Assembly: GCA_044225565.1 (NCBI GenBank)
Contig: JBGAIL010000027.1
Span: 1 to 35,151 of the forward strand
Reading direction: 5' to 3'
Source of the DNA: CAVXAE01 sp044225565
GTDB lineage: Bacteria > Pseudomonadota > Gammaproteobacteria > Steroidobacterales > Steroidobacteraceae
Length of the DNA stretch: 35,151 bases
The translations under genes and the position numbers were made by a program. This document shows positions 7,326-16,482 of this stretch, piece after piece; the stretch's first letter is position 1, and each line of letters begins with the position of its first letter. The notes below the pieces were generated by a model, which was given only the letters and a program-made list of their open reading frames with translations, was not told the origin of the DNA and did no database searches.

Positions 7326-8293
7326 GAGGATGTGTCCAGGGTGTTGTGATGGGACGCGCCGCGGAACCGCGGGATTTCCGGCTGGAAAACGTGTAATTCG
7401 GCCTGATCGGGCATGCTCGCCTGAGCTCCGAGCCGCGTCACCGAGAGCGAGGCGGCCGCGGTGGCGAAACGGCAGGCATCGATCGGCGTCGCACCTTCAT
7501 CCAGCGCGACGGCGAGCGCGCCGTTGAAAACGTCGCCGGCCGCAGTGCTATCGACGACGCCGACCTGCGGCGCCGGAACTACGTTCGCACCTTCAGCCGT
7601 CACCAGCAGGCAGCCCTGCGCTCCGAGCTTGATGATGACCATCCCGGGTCCCGATGCCCGCAACTTCTGAGCGATGGCGCGCGCATCGTCCACCTCGAGC
7701 CTGCTGGCGCGATAGCCCGCGAGCGCAGCCGCTTCGCTTTCGTTGGGCGTGAGGATGTCGACGGCGCCGAGCAGATCCGGATGCAGTTCATCCGGCGCGG
7801 GCGCCGGATCCAGCATCACTCGCGCGCCGGCGCGTTTGGCCGCGGCAGCCGCGGCGATGACCGTCTCCAGCGGAATCTCCAGCTGCAGCAAGGCGAAGCG
7901 CGCCGCCGCGAAGCGAGCCTGCTGCGAGGCGATGTCGGACGGCGAGACTCGGTGATTGGCGCCGGGGATCACCACGATGGAATTCTCCCCGGCCAGCGAG
8001 ACCAGGATCATGGCGACTCCGCTCGCGCAGTCCGCGATGCGGACGCCACCGATATCGCAACCCGAGGAGGCGAGATTGGCTCTCAGGCGCTTGCCATGAT
8101 CATCCGCACCGACGCAACCCAGCATCGCCACGCGTCCACCGAGTTTCGCCGCCGCATAGGCCTGGTTGGCACCCTTCCCTCCTGGCTGGTCGAGAAACTC
8201 CGTGCCGGTGAGCGTCTCGCCGACCTGAGGAATTCGCGGCGCCACCGCGACGAGATCCATGTTCAGGCTGCCGACGACCAGGATGTTCGACAC
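7322..8293 (-). CDS. rbsK: Ribokinase (PfkB family)
   Basis: 323 residues from a GTG start at 8293; longer reading upstream overlaps the transporter gene and has no likeness to the family. It phosphorylates D-ribose with ATP to ribose 5-phosphate in the cytoplasm. Visible signatures are the N-terminal 'VVGSLNMDLV', the sugar-binding 'GGKGANQA' at 38-45, 'TPNESEA' at 182-188 and the anion-hole / catalytic motif 'DSTAAGD' at 248-254, where Asp254 is the base (most relatives have DTTGAGD). It starts 19 bases after the transporter stop and overlaps the next gene, so it is part of one operon. Another pentose or nucleoside as substrate is possible, but the neighbours favour ribose. Confidence 0.92.
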   Translation of the reverse strand: MSNILVVGSLNMDLVAVAPRIPQVGETLTGTEFLDQPGGKGANQAYAAAKLGGRVAMLGCVGADDHGKRLRANLASSGCDIGGVRIADCASGVAMILVSLAGENSIVVIPGANHRVSPSDIASQQARFAAARFALLQLEIPLETVIAAAAAAKRAGARVMLDPAPAPDELHPDLLGAVDILTPNESEAAALAGYRASRLEVDDARAIAQKLRASGPGMVIIKLGAQGCLLVTAEGANVVPAPQVGVVDSTAAGDVFNGALAVALDEGATPIDACRFATAAASLSVTRLGAQASMPDQAELHVFQPEIPRFRGASHHNTLDTSS

Positions 8294-8312
8294 GTGCCGG
8301 CCCGCCGCGCGC

Positions 8313-9341
8313 TCAGTCGCCGTACGCCGAAGCGATGAAGCCGACGGCCGCGACGTAGCAGGCCGCCATCCAGGCGAGCGCGGTCCACGCCGTGCGGGGT
8401 GCGCCGCGGAATTCCTTCCACACGAAAACGCCCCAGGCTGCCGCGATGAGCGGCGCGGACTGGCCGATGGCATAGGAGATGGGCACGCCGACGAGCCCGG
8501 CAGCGATGAAGTTGAAGCACGTGCCGAGCCCCCAGACCACTCCTCCCACCAGGCCCAGCGCATGGTTGCGGGTTCCCGCGCGCCAGAATCCCGAGAAGCT
8601 CACCGGCGGCCCGTGCAGCGGCCTGCGCATGAAACGGACGTTGACGACGAAACAGCACAGCAACGCGCCGATGCTGAAGAGCACTGCCGTGCTGTACGGC
8701 GTGAGTGCGTGGCCATGAGTCATGGCCCGCGTGACGAGAGGCGCGAACGCGCCCATCAGCACTCCCGAGATCACGCTGACCGAAATGCCGAGTTTCGATT
8801 TGCCGTCGGTGGCCGCCATGGAAGTGGAGGAGCCGTTTCCACCGGTGGCTTCCGTCTGTCGCTGCCTCAACTGCCGATAGGCGCGCGCGTTGAGCAGCAC
8901 GGCGACGACGGCGAGCACCACTCCCGTACCCAGCAGCCCGACGTTGCCCTTGGGTTGCAGGACATAGCTCAGCACCACGCCTTCGACGACGGCGATGCCG
9001 ATGGCGATCGGAAAAGCGACCGCGAGCCCGGCGATGTCGATGGCGGCGATCAGCAGCAGGTTGGCGACGTTGAAGATGGCGCCGCCGAGCAGCGCATACA
9101 GCCCGTTCGAGCCGTCCGCCGTCCGGAGGTTCGCGAGGAAGGGCTCGCCCGTGCCCCCCGCGCTGCCGGCCGTTAGCGCTAACAAAACGGAGCACAGGAC
9201 CACGCCGGCGATGTAGTCCCAGTAGAAGAGCGCGAAGGGATAGCCGCGGGCGCCCTTGTAGGTGTTGGCCCAGGAGCCCCAGAAGACTGCGGTGAGCAGA
9301 GTGAGCGCCAAGGCCACCGCGAAGCTAGTCGGAACGTACAC
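8313..9341 (-). CDS. GRP-family sugar transporter (ribose/glucose porter type)
   Basis: 342 residues with about ten hydrophobic helices, of the drug/metabolite transporter superfamily. The N-terminal 'VFWGSWANTYK' and 'FALFYWDY' are typical of the GRP (glucose/ribose porter) group, related to RhaT. Start is GTG at 9341 with a strong purine-rich Shine-Dalgarno (AGGGGGGA) just upstream. It is first in the operon under the LacI-type operators, followed by ribokinase. Inferred role: uptake of the ribose released by the lipoprotein glycohydrolase. A perfect LacI-type operator lies inside its coding sequence at 9172-9183. Confidence 0.88.
   Translation of the reverse strand: MYVPTSFAVALALTLLTAVFWGSWANTYKGARGYPFALFYWDYIAGVVLCSVLLALTAGSAGGTGEPFLANLRTADGSNGLYALLGGAIFNVANLLLIAAIDIAGLAVAFPIAIGIAVVEGVVLSYVLQPKGNVGLLGTGVVLAVVAVLLNARAYRQLRQRQTEATGGNGSSTSMAATDGKSKLGISVSVISGVLMGAFAPLVTRAMTHGHALTPYSTAVLFSIGALLCCFVVNVRFMRRPLHGPPVSFSGFWRAGTRNHALGLVGGVVWGLGTCFNFIAAGLVGVPISYAIGQSAPLIAAAWGVFVWKEFRGAPRTAWTALAWMAACYVAAVGFIASAYGD
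9171..9184. promoter_or_regulatory. LacI-type operator inside the transporter gene
   Basis: GTTAGCGCTAAC at 9172-9183 is a perfect 12-base palindrome with the central CG typical of LacI-family operators. Its centre is 211 bp from the centre of the matching site at 9382-9395, close to 20 helical turns, as expected for repression by looping. Confidence 0.65.
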
Positions 9342-9381
9342 GGGATCCCCCCTTCTCTCCCGGCCCGGAGCCAGACTACTC

Positions 9382-9395
9382 TGTTAGCGCTCCCA
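9382..9395. promoter_or_regulatory. LacI-type operator in the transporter promoter region
   Basis: TGTTAGCGCTCCCA shares TGTTAGCGCT with the palindrome inside the transporter gene; the second half-site is degenerate. It lies in the 71-base gap between the LacI gene and the transporter gene, about 40 bases before the GTG at 9341, so a bound repressor would block or overlap the promoter. Confidence 0.65.
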
Positions 9396-9412
9396 TACGC
9401 AAGCGCGCCGCC

Positions 9413-10480
9413 TCACCCGGCCGTCCTTGCCAGCGGCGCCGCCGCCGAGTCGCGCTTGATGAGGCTGAGTTTCACCTTCTTCTGGACGCGCGCCGGCGGC
9501 GCTCCCGCACGACGCCTGCGGATCTCCGCTGCCAGCATGCCAAGCGCGAGCTCGGTGAGCGTGTCGATGGGCTGGCGGATGGTCGTGAGGCCCGGCCACA
9601 GGGTGGTCGCCAGCGGAGCGTCGTCGAAACCGGCGATGCTCAGGTCCTGCGGCACCTCCAGGCGGCACTTGTGCGCGGCCGCGAGGACGCCAGCGGCCAT
9701 TTCGTCGTTGCTCGCGAAGATGGCGGTGGGGCGTGGCGTCGCGGCCAGCAGCTCCTCTGCGGCGATGAGCCCCGAGCGGAACGTGTATTGACCTTGCTTC
9801 ACGAGCGTCGGGCTCGCCGCCAGGCCCGCGTCCCTGAGCGCATCCTCGAAACCCTGGTAGCGCTGCTCGCAATCGATCATGTCCGGATGCCCGCGGATGA
9901 AGCCGATCGCCCGATGCCCCAGCGAGAGCAGGTACTTCGTCATCTCGCAGGCGGCGAGCCGGTTGTCGATGCGGATGGAAAGCCCGTCCGCGTCTTCCCG
10001 CCCCGTTCCCGCCGCCAGCGTCGGCACTCCGGCCTCGTCGAAAAGCTGCAGCAGATCGAGGGAATCACACAGCGGCGTCGGCAGGATGACTCCCGAGACT
10101 TCCGCGTCGATGAGCCGCCTGGCCGCGGCGCGCGCGGTGCGCGGCGAGGCACTCTTCTCCAGGATCAGCTGGCAGCCGATGCGGCCGCTGTTGGCCAGCA
10201 GCGAAACGAGCAGTTCGCTCGTGTAGCTGGCGCTCGGATTGCCGTACATGACGCCGATGCGCAACGCACCCGCGCTCGCGAGATTGCGGGCCGCGAGGTT
10301 GGGCGAATAACCCAGCTTCTGGATCATCGCCTGGACGCGAGCGCGAGTGGCATCCTGCACGTGCGGCGCACCGCTGACGACGCGCGACACGGTCATGGGA
10401 GAAACGCCGGCGCGACGCGCCACATCGTGCAGGCTGACCTGCTGGTGCCCTCGCCTTCGCCGCTTCTTCTCCGTCGCCAC
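9413..10480 (-). CDS. LacI-family transcriptional regulator of the ribose operon
   Basis: 355 residues from a GTG start with GGAG six bases upstream. The N-terminal helix-turn-helix is classic: 'VSLHDVARRAGVSPMTVSRV' at about 15-34, followed by the hinge helix region 'LGYSPNLAARNLAS'. The rest is the periplasmic-binding-protein-like effector domain ('FASNDEMAAGVLAAA', 'IAGFDDAPLATTLWPGLTTI'). It lies directly upstream of the transporter-ribokinase-glycohydrolase operon on the same strand. The two TGTTAGCGC-type sites near the transporter start are its probable targets. The effector is presumably ribose or a derivative; that is inference. Confidence 0.94.
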   Translation of the reverse strand: MATEKKRRRRGHQQVSLHDVARRAGVSPMTVSRVVSGAPHVQDATRARVQAMIQKLGYSPNLAARNLASAGALRIGVMYGNPSASYTSELLVSLLANSGRIGCQLILEKSASPRTARAAARRLIDAEVSGVILPTPLCDSLDLLQLFDEAGVPTLAAGTGREDADGLSIRIDNRLAACEMTKYLLSLGHRAIGFIRGHPDMIDCEQRYQGFEDALRDAGLAASPTLVKQGQYTFRSGLIAAEELLAATPRPTAIFASNDEMAAGVLAAAHKCRLEVPQDLSIAGFDDAPLATTLWPGLTTIRQPIDTLTELALGMLAAEIRRRRAGAPPARVQKKVKLSLIKRDSAAAPLARTAG

Positions 10481-10534
10481 GCGCTCTCCGGATTCCTTCG
10501 GGAAGGCCGGACGATAGCACGACGGACCTGCGAC

Positions 10535-12082
10535 TCATTCCCGCACCGAGTGGGTATTCCGTTGGCCCACGTGCACGCCTTCGCGCCGCGTGCCCTCCGC
10601 CAGCAGCCGCAGCTCCCGGCCATCGAGCGTGTGCCCCAGGAAATCCAGCAGGTATTCGAGCACGACTGGCGGCACGTCACGGTCGATGTGCTCACCGTCC
10701 AGCAGTCGCACCAGGGGATTCGTGAGCCACCGCACCTCGGCCGTGTAGAACGGCCAGTCCGCGAACGTGCCGTGGTTCGCATCGTCGAAGCCGACGCGAT
10801 AGGCCGGGCCCGCGTAGCGCTCGTAGCTCAGGCGACGCAACGGCGAAGCCCTCGGGCCCTCCCAGCCACCGCTCGTGTAGAGCCATAGCGCCGGCCGGTG
10901 GCCCGTCTCGAGCGGCAGGCGTCCGAACTCTTCGCCATCCATGTTGACGACCGCCTTGCAGCGGGCGTCCTCGATGCAGACGTCGTGCGCGGTCGGCCCT
11001 CCGTACGACATTCCCACCACGGCGACGCGGTCGAGATCCAGATGGCCCGCGAGCGGACTGAAGGACGGGTCGGCATCCACGACCTGCAGCCGGTCGAGCA
11101 ACTCGATGAGATCATCCTTGCGCACCGGGATCGGAAACGCGCGCCCGAGCGAGGAAAGAACCTTGAACTCGCGGATCCGCGCAGCGGCTGCAGTCCACGG
11201 CTGCGCGCGCGAGTTCAGATCGTCGAGCAGTGCCGAGGCTCGCTCGTCATTCCGGAGCCGCTGCGCTTCATCCTGGGGAACCGCATCCAGCGCGCTCCAG
11301 CCGACGCTGCGTGCCCGGCGACCATCCGGAAATTCGACGAGCGGCGCATGGCCTGGATGCGTCACGCCGAACACCACATAGCCGTGGCTCGCCAGCTGCT
11401 CGAGATAGAAGCTGTGCATGTCCGCGATCCAGCCCAGGCCCGGGGAGAAGATGACCACGGGATGACGGGCGCGCTCTGCCGACAGCGCGGCGCCCAGATG
11501 CGAACGCGACCGCAGCCGCCGCAGTTCGCCCTTCAGGAAGAAGGCAGCGATCCGCGATCCGGCGCTGCCGGCCACTTCCTCCGCCATCGCGGCAGACGTG
11601 TAGGGCGCTTCTTCCAGATCCGCCCGCGGAACGGCCGGGTAGTAGACGCTCACCAGGAATTCGCGGGGTGCGGCGGGATCCGGATTGTGGATGTCGCGGC
11701 GCGTCGGCGAACGCACCACCCACTGCATTTTCCCGACCGCATGCTGTCCGGTGAGCGCAGGAAGCTCGATGGGCACCAGCCATCCGGCGAGACTGGCCGC
11801 GGCGAACGAAACCAGCGTGCCGCAGGCAAACACGGCGACGTGCAACGCACGCACGCTCCCGCTGCTCCGCAACCGACGTCGCGCCAGCAGCAGGACGGCG
11901 AGCGCGAGCGACATGCCCCAGGACGCAGCGGACGGCCATCGCGGGCCTTCGGAGATGAAAGCAGTCGCCACGTCAATCAACATCAGGAATGCGGTTACGG
12001 AGTCCGCGACGCGGCCCGGCCCACGTGCCAGGCACAGCCGGTACAGCGCAAGCGCCTGCAGGATGAACGGCAGAAACGTCAT
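10535..12082 (-). CDS. Membrane-anchored alpha/beta hydrolase (PAF-acetylhydrolase-like)
   Basis: 515 residues from the ATG at 12082, 28 bases after the preceding gene; no strong ribosome site is visible, so an earlier start within the upstream gene is possible. The first about 105 residues form four hydrophobic helices; the rest is an alpha/beta hydrolase. The nucleophile elbow is 'GMSYGG' (Ser359), with a likely acid Asp382 ('NMDGE') and His437 ('NHGTF'); 'PVVIFSPGLGWI' near 208-220 would form the oxyanion strand. This arrangement resembles bacterial platelet-activating-factor acetylhydrolase relatives, which split ester bonds. It closes the operon begun by TonB receptor 1 and probably acts on the outer face of the inner membrane. 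Substrate unknown. Confidence 0.82.
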   Translation of the reverse strand: MTFLPFILQALALYRLCLARGPGRVADSVTAFLMLIDVATAFISEGPRWPSAASWGMSLALAVLLLARRRLRSSGSVRALHVAVFACGTLVSFAAASLAGWLVPIELPALTGQHAVGKMQWVVRSPTRRDIHNPDPAAPREFLVSVYYPAVPRADLEEAPYTSAAMAEEVAGSAGSRIAAFFLKGELRRLRSRSHLGAALSAERARHPVVIFSPGLGWIADMHSFYLEQLASHGYVVFGVTHPGHAPLVEFPDGRRARSVGWSALDAVPQDEAQRLRNDERASALLDDLNSRAQPWTAAAARIREFKVLSSLGRAFPIPVRKDDLIELLDRLQVVDADPSFSPLAGHLDLDRVAVVGMSYGGPTAHDVCIEDARCKAVVNMDGEEFGRLPLETGHRPALWLYTSGGWEGPRASPLRRLSYERYAGPAYRVGFDDANHGTFADWPFYTAEVRWLTNPLVRLLDGEHIDRDVPPVVLEYLLDFLGHTLDGRELRLLAEGTRREGVHVGQRNTHSVRE

Positions 12083-12110
12083 GACGACGATTCGGGAGTC
12101 CGCCGGAGGC

Positions 12111-13856
12111 TCAACTTCCCGGAGCTCTCGAAAAGTGAACGACCCCACCGCGGCTGTTCGCCACGTCGAAGCCCGAAACGGCTCCCTGCGCATCCCGCGT
12201 AAAGATCAGGCTGCCGATGCTGCTGTCGAACACGTCTTCCGCGAGAGGAGTCACGCGGGTGGGCTCGAGCTTCAGCGAGCCGATCGTGAGCGCGTCGCCC
12301 CGGGCCGCGACTCGATAGGGCATTCCGGTCTCCTCGCTCGCATAGAGACCCGCGTAGTGGACGAGATCCGCCGCAACGAGCTCGCTGGCGCGCACGTACT
12401 CAAGCGTCTCGGGCGCACCCTCCTCCATGAAATACAACAGCTTTCGTCCCTGCGGGACGGGCGCGGCCACGAACTCGAAACGGGCACGCCGCCCGGAAAT
12501 GGCGAAGCGCCGCTCATCGAGCGCCAGCAGATCCGATTTCCTGCCGTTCGGACCCACGGCGATGAGCTCGCGGCCTTTGCGCTCGATGCGGAAGATCGTG
12601 CCGCTGTGGCGCTGCAGGTAAGTCCCGGCCTTCGATTCGAGCTGCCGCACCGACAGGCGCACCAGGCTCTTCGACGCCTCGTTCCGCAGCTCGCGAGGTC
12701 CCAGCTGCCCCTCGAGATAGATATCCGCGATCGCACGGACGAGCCTCTGCGGATCGATGTCGGAAAGGTTGCAGAGGCATGCGACGCCCAGCCGCTGCTC
12801 CGGAAAGCGCTGCAGGTAGGCCTGGTAGCCGGCGTCCGATCCACCGTGCTCCACGGTGGGCACGCCACGATAGCGATCGAGTATGAGGCCTGCGGCATAA
12901 CCGAGCCTGGTGCCGTCGGTCAGCACGCCCTCTTCCTGCATCTGCCGCACGAACTCCGCGCCGCCGACGCGCGGATGCTCGAAGTTCTCCTGCCACAGCG
13001 CGAGATCCTGCGCAGTGGTGACGAGCCCGGTGGCCCCCACCGTGCTGAAGTTGGTGAGACTTTCCCGGAAGCCGCGATCCTGCCGGGCGTAGCCCAGCGC
13101 GAAATCGGGAATGATCTCCGTGGAATCGTCCCGGAAGTGGGTGTCCTTCATGCCGAGCGCGCGGAATATCCGCTCGTCCGTGAACTCCCGGAAGGATTTC
13201 CCGCCGAGACGCCGGACGATCTGCGCGAGCAGCGTGTAGCCGCTGTTGGAATAGATCTGCCTCGAGTCCGGCGTGAAAACCAGGCGCTTCTGCAGGGAGA
13301 GCACACGCATGACGTCATCATCCGTGATGAGGTCGTGCGAGTAGCGCCAGCCGTTCAGGTCCAGCAGCCACCACTGGTCGCGCAGCCCGCTGGTGTGGTG
13401 CATGAGCTGGCGAAGAGTCACCGGCACGCCGAAATCAGGGAACTCCGGCAGGTGCCGGCGGACGGGATCGTCCAGCGTCAGCTTTCCCTCCTGGGAGAGG
13501 AGCACGATGGCGGCGGCCGCGAACTGCTTGGAGATGGAGGCGACGTGGAAACGGGTCGCGGGCGTAATCGCCGTCCGGTGCGCGAGGTCCGCCATGCCAT
13601 GGCCCCGCGAATAGATGACGGTGCCGTCTCGCGTGACGGAGACCGAACATCCCGGGGAGGCCGTGCTGTCCCACTCCGCAAACAACGCATCCACGCGTGC
13701 GGCACGGGAATCCTCCACGAGGCCGATGGTGGAAGGCTGCGCCGCGTCCATCCCTTGCCGCCCGCCTGAGCCTTGCCCGGCCGCAACCTGCACGGACACG
13801 ACCAGCCCTGCGGCGAACGCGAGCCGCGCCGCGCCGGATGTCTCGCGCCCCGGCAT
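12111..13856 (-). CDS. Secreted serine hydrolase of the beta-lactamase (class C / D-peptidase) fold
   Basis: 581 residues with an N-terminal signal-like segment (about 8-27). Catalytic motifs in order: SxxK at 107-110 ('ASISKQ'), 'HHTSGLRD' at 153-160, YxN at 202-204 ('IYSNSGY') and the third motif 'EHGGSDAGY' (His337). The C-terminal about 200 residues are beta-rich, like the lipocalin-like extension of D-stereospecific peptidases and related esterases. The fold includes class C beta-lactamases, D-aminopeptidases and esterases; which one this is cannot be told. Its ATG lies two bases after the stop of TonB receptor 1, so they share a transcript. It is paralogous to the damaged gene at 22206-23892, which has the same place behind receptor 2. 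Confidence 0.9.
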   Translation of the reverse strand: MPGRETSGAARLAFAAGLVVSVQVAAGQGSGGRQGMDAAQPSTIGLVEDSRAARVDALFAEWDSTASPGCSVSVTRDGTVIYSRGHGMADLAHRTAITPATRFHVASISKQFAAAAIVLLSQEGKLTLDDPVRRHLPEFPDFGVPVTLRQLMHHTSGLRDQWWLLDLNGWRYSHDLITDDDVMRVLSLQKRLVFTPDSRQIYSNSGYTLLAQIVRRLGGKSFREFTDERIFRALGMKDTHFRDDSTEIIPDFALGYARQDRGFRESLTNFSTVGATGLVTTAQDLALWQENFEHPRVGGAEFVRQMQEEGVLTDGTRLGYAAGLILDRYRGVPTVEHGGSDAGYQAYLQRFPEQRLGVACLCNLSDIDPQRLVRAIADIYLEGQLGPRELRNEASKSLVRLSVRQLESKAGTYLQRHSGTIFRIERKGRELIAVGPNGRKSDLLALDERRFAISGRRARFEFVAAPVPQGRKLLYFMEEGAPETLEYVRASELVAADLVHYAGLYASEETGMPYRVAARGDALTIGSLKLEPTRVTPLAEDVFDSSIGSLIFTRDAQGAVSGFDVANSRGGVVHFSRAPGS

Positions 13857-13858
13857 GC

Positions 13859-16468
13859 TCAGAACTTCACGGACACGCGGGCCCGCACCGCCGTCGGCGG
13901 ATTGGGATTGATCCCCGAGGCGAGGTTGCTCATCGTCTGCGAGTAGTACTTCTCGTTCAGCAGGTTGGTGGCCGCGAGCGAAAGATTCCAGCGTCCCATC
14001 TGGTAGAAGACGCGCGCATCGAGCTCCGTGAAGCTGCCGAGATCGAAGGTGACCGGCACGCCGGCGCGACGCGTGAGATTGGCGTCGAAGCCGACGAACC
14101 CCTCCTTGTGCACGAGCCCCAGCCCGAACCCCAGCCCCTGCAGCGGGCCACGCAGGATCTCGTACGTGCCATAGGCCGAGAGGCCGAACTTCGGAGCATT
14201 GGGCGGCCGCAGCCCATCGAACTCGCCGGAGGCGAACTCGGGATCCATCCAGGCGACCGAGGCGCTCAGGTTGAGCGAAGGCAGCAGGTGGCCCTGCAGG
14301 CTGAGCTCGATTCCGCGGCTCGTCTGCGTGCCGAGCGCCAGGGAGTAGTTCGGGTGCGCGAGGTCGCGCTGCGAGATGTTGGCGCGCTCCATGTCGAACA
14401 GCGCGACCGCGAAGGACAGCTCTCCCGGGAGCTCTCCCTTTAGGCCGATCTCGTAGGCAGTGCCCGCTTCCGGCGGAATCAGGATGCCCGCGGGATCCGT
14501 CTCCGAGTACGCGCGCGCCGTGTTCGGCTCGAAGGTCTCGCCCCAGGTCGCATAGACGCTGAGCGCCTTCGACACCTCGTAGGTGAGGCCCACCTGCTCG
14601 ACAGTGTCCTTGAAGACGAAGCCTTCGTGCGAATAGGAAGTGGTCTGCAGCTCCGCGAGCGAGGCGCCACCGCGCCAGCCGTACCCGAGCTCGCTGTGCG
14701 AATACCTGCTCGCCAGCAGGACGCTCAGCCGGTCGGTGGGGCGCACGATGAGTTGCGCCGTGATGCCATATACGTCCTGGCTCGAAAGGTTGTCGGCCAG
14801 GTAGTCCTGGTCGGTGAAGGAGCGGAACGCCGCCGCGGAATAATCGGGTGCGTACGCATTGAAGAGCGAGTCGGCGTAGCCGAACGAGAGCGAGCTGCCG
14901 CCCCAGAGCTGGTCCACCTGCGTGTCGATGTAGTCGGCGCCGAGGAACAGCGTGTGACGGCGCCCGAAGAGCTCGAAGTCGCCGAACAGGTTGACCTCGC
15001 CGCCGTAGTAGCTCGCATCGCTCAGCGAGGAATACGCCGAGGTGAAGTAGGCGAAGCCGTGCTCATCGAGCGGCCCGCCGGTCACGAACTGGTTGAGCGT
15101 GGACTCGATGTCGTTCTTCTGCGCGCTGGCGCGCAACTTCCAGTGGTTCGCGAACTCGTGCTCGGCCTGCAGGTGCAGCACCTTCGACTCGCGCTTCACG
15201 CCGTTCCAGGGCATGCCGTAGTAGCGGGAGCGCGGCACGTCGATGTATTGCAGCCCTTCGGCGAGGATGCGCGCCACCATGGGATCCGCCGCGGACGGAT
15301 CCACGCCGCTGCCGTCGCCCGCGAACTGCAATGCGGGCGCCCAGGCGTAGTGGTCGTCGTCCTTCTGGTACGTGCCGCGCAGCACCACCGTCGTCGAATC
15401 GCCCGGCCGCCACTGGATGGAGGGAGAGACCACCGTGCGGCCGTAGTTCGAGGTGTCGATGAAGGAGTCCCGGTCGCGGTAGACCGCGATGAGCCGGTAC
15501 GAGAGCGTTTCGCTCGAGCCGAGCGGCCCCGTCACGTCCGCCTCGATGTTGCGATCCTCGAAGCTGCCCGCCTCGAAGGCGAGTGAGGCCCCGAAGCGCG
15601 GCTGCGGCAGCTTGGACACGGCGTTCAGCATGCCGCCCACCGAATTCTGCCCGTAGAGCGAGGAGGTCGCGCCCTTCACCACCTCGAAGCGCTCGAGCGT
15701 GGCGAGATCGAGCTCGTTGAAGCTCGGCACGCGAAAGCCGTCGAGCCGGATGGCGTCGAAGCCCTGCTGCGCATAGCCGCGGAAGAAGTTGTTCGGATAG
15801 CCGTCCTGCGAATGCGTGGTGCCGCTCGAGGCGTCGACCTTGTAGAAATCCTTGAAGGACTTCATGGAGGCGATCTGCATCAGGTCGGCCGTGACGATGC
15901 TCACCGTCTGCGGAGTGTCCTTGATGGAAAGCCCCATCTTGGTCGCGCCGAAGGCATCGCCATGAGTGAGGACGACGCTGGACTTGACCACCACCTCCTC
16001 GAGCGGAGGCTCTTCCGAAGGGCTTGCGGCGGGCTCCGCGGCCCCCTGCCCCAGCTGGGCGAGCCGGATGGATTCCGATTCACCCGTCCCGGCGGCCGCG
16101 GTCGGCGTGCCCGCACGACCGCCCCTGAAATGCCCGTCGTCCGGCTTCTGTCCCGTACCGATCGCGAGCACGATGGTGCGCTCGTTGAGGAAGCGATGAT
16201 GGATGCCGGTCCCCGCCAGCAGGCGCTCCAGCGCCTCATCGGCGCTGAGCGAGGCGTTCAGCGGCGGCGCCACCCGCCCGTCCACGAGCGAGGCGTCGAA
16301 AACGATGCTGATGCTGGATTGCGCGCCGACGGCTCTCAGGGATTCGCTGAGCGGCTGCGCGGGCAGATTGAACTGCGTCGCCTCGCGGCCCTGCGCCAGC
16401 ACGGCGCCGCAGGCCAGGATGGCGGTGACGCAGGCGGCGACGGATGAGCGGTTTCGGCCTCGGTGCAT
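13859..16468 (-). CDS. TonB-dependent receptor 1 with STN signalling domain
   Basis: 869 residues with a signal peptide (about 1-26). An STN domain follows (about 33-103: 'FNLPAQPLSESLRAVGAQSS'), then a linker, the plug domain (about 150-290: 'IKDTPQTVSIVTADLM', 'FEVVKGATSSLYGQNSVGG') and a 22-strand barrel ending in Phe ('RVSVKF'). The STN domain marks it as a transducing receptor that signals to FecR in the periplasm while importing a ligand across the outer membrane. The annotation class is siderophore receptor, but the hydrolases downstream suggest another or modified ligand. ATG at 16468 with GGGGAG upstream; an ECF-type promoter lies 57 bases before it. Confidence 0.95.
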   Translation of the reverse strand: MHRGRNRSSVAACVTAILACGAVLAQGREATQFNLPAQPLSESLRAVGAQSSISIVFDASLVDGRVAPPLNASLSADEALERLLAGTGIHHRFLNERTIVLAIGTGQKPDDGHFRGGRAGTPTAAAGTGESESIRLAQLGQGAAEPAASPSEEPPLEEVVVKSSVVLTHGDAFGATKMGLSIKDTPQTVSIVTADLMQIASMKSFKDFYKVDASSGTTHSQDGYPNNFFRGYAQQGFDAIRLDGFRVPSFNELDLATLERFEVVKGATSSLYGQNSVGGMLNAVSKLPQPRFGASLAFEAGSFEDRNIEADVTGPLGSSETLSYRLIAVYRDRDSFIDTSNYGRTVVSPSIQWRPGDSTTVVLRGTYQKDDDHYAWAPALQFAGDGSGVDPSAADPMVARILAEGLQYIDVPRSRYYGMPWNGVKRESKVLHLQAEHEFANHWKLRASAQKNDIESTLNQFVTGGPLDEHGFAYFTSAYSSLSDASYYGGEVNLFGDFELFGRRHTLFLGADYIDTQVDQLWGGSSLSFGYADSLFNAYAPDYSAAAFRSFTDQDYLADNLSSQDVYGITAQLIVRPTDRLSVLLASRYSHSELGYGWRGGASLAELQTTSYSHEGFVFKDTVEQVGLTYEVSKALSVYATWGETFEPNTARAYSETDPAGILIPPEAGTAYEIGLKGELPGELSFAVALFDMERANISQRDLAHPNYSLALGTQTSRGIELSLQGHLLPSLNLSASVAWMDPEFASGEFDGLRPPNAPKFGLSAYGTYEILRGPLQGLGFGLGLVHKEGFVGFDANLTRRAGVPVTFDLGSFTELDARVFYQMGRWNLSLAATNLLNEKYYSQTMSNLASGINPNPPTAVRARVSVKF

Positions 16469-16482
16469 GACTCTCCCCGGTG

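Noticed and set aside
5673..7349. A 558-codon open frame on the plus strand
   Set aside because: Antisense to the ADP-ribosylglycohydrolase, Arg/His/Asp-rich, no domain likeness.
8294..8563. Ninety extra codons in front of ribokinase
   Set aside because: Ser/Arg-rich, overlaps the transporter gene; the GTG at 8293 gives the standard ribokinase N-terminus.
11685..13769. A 694-codon open frame on the plus strand
   Set aside because: Runs opposite two well-supported hydrolase genes and shows only low-complexity composition.
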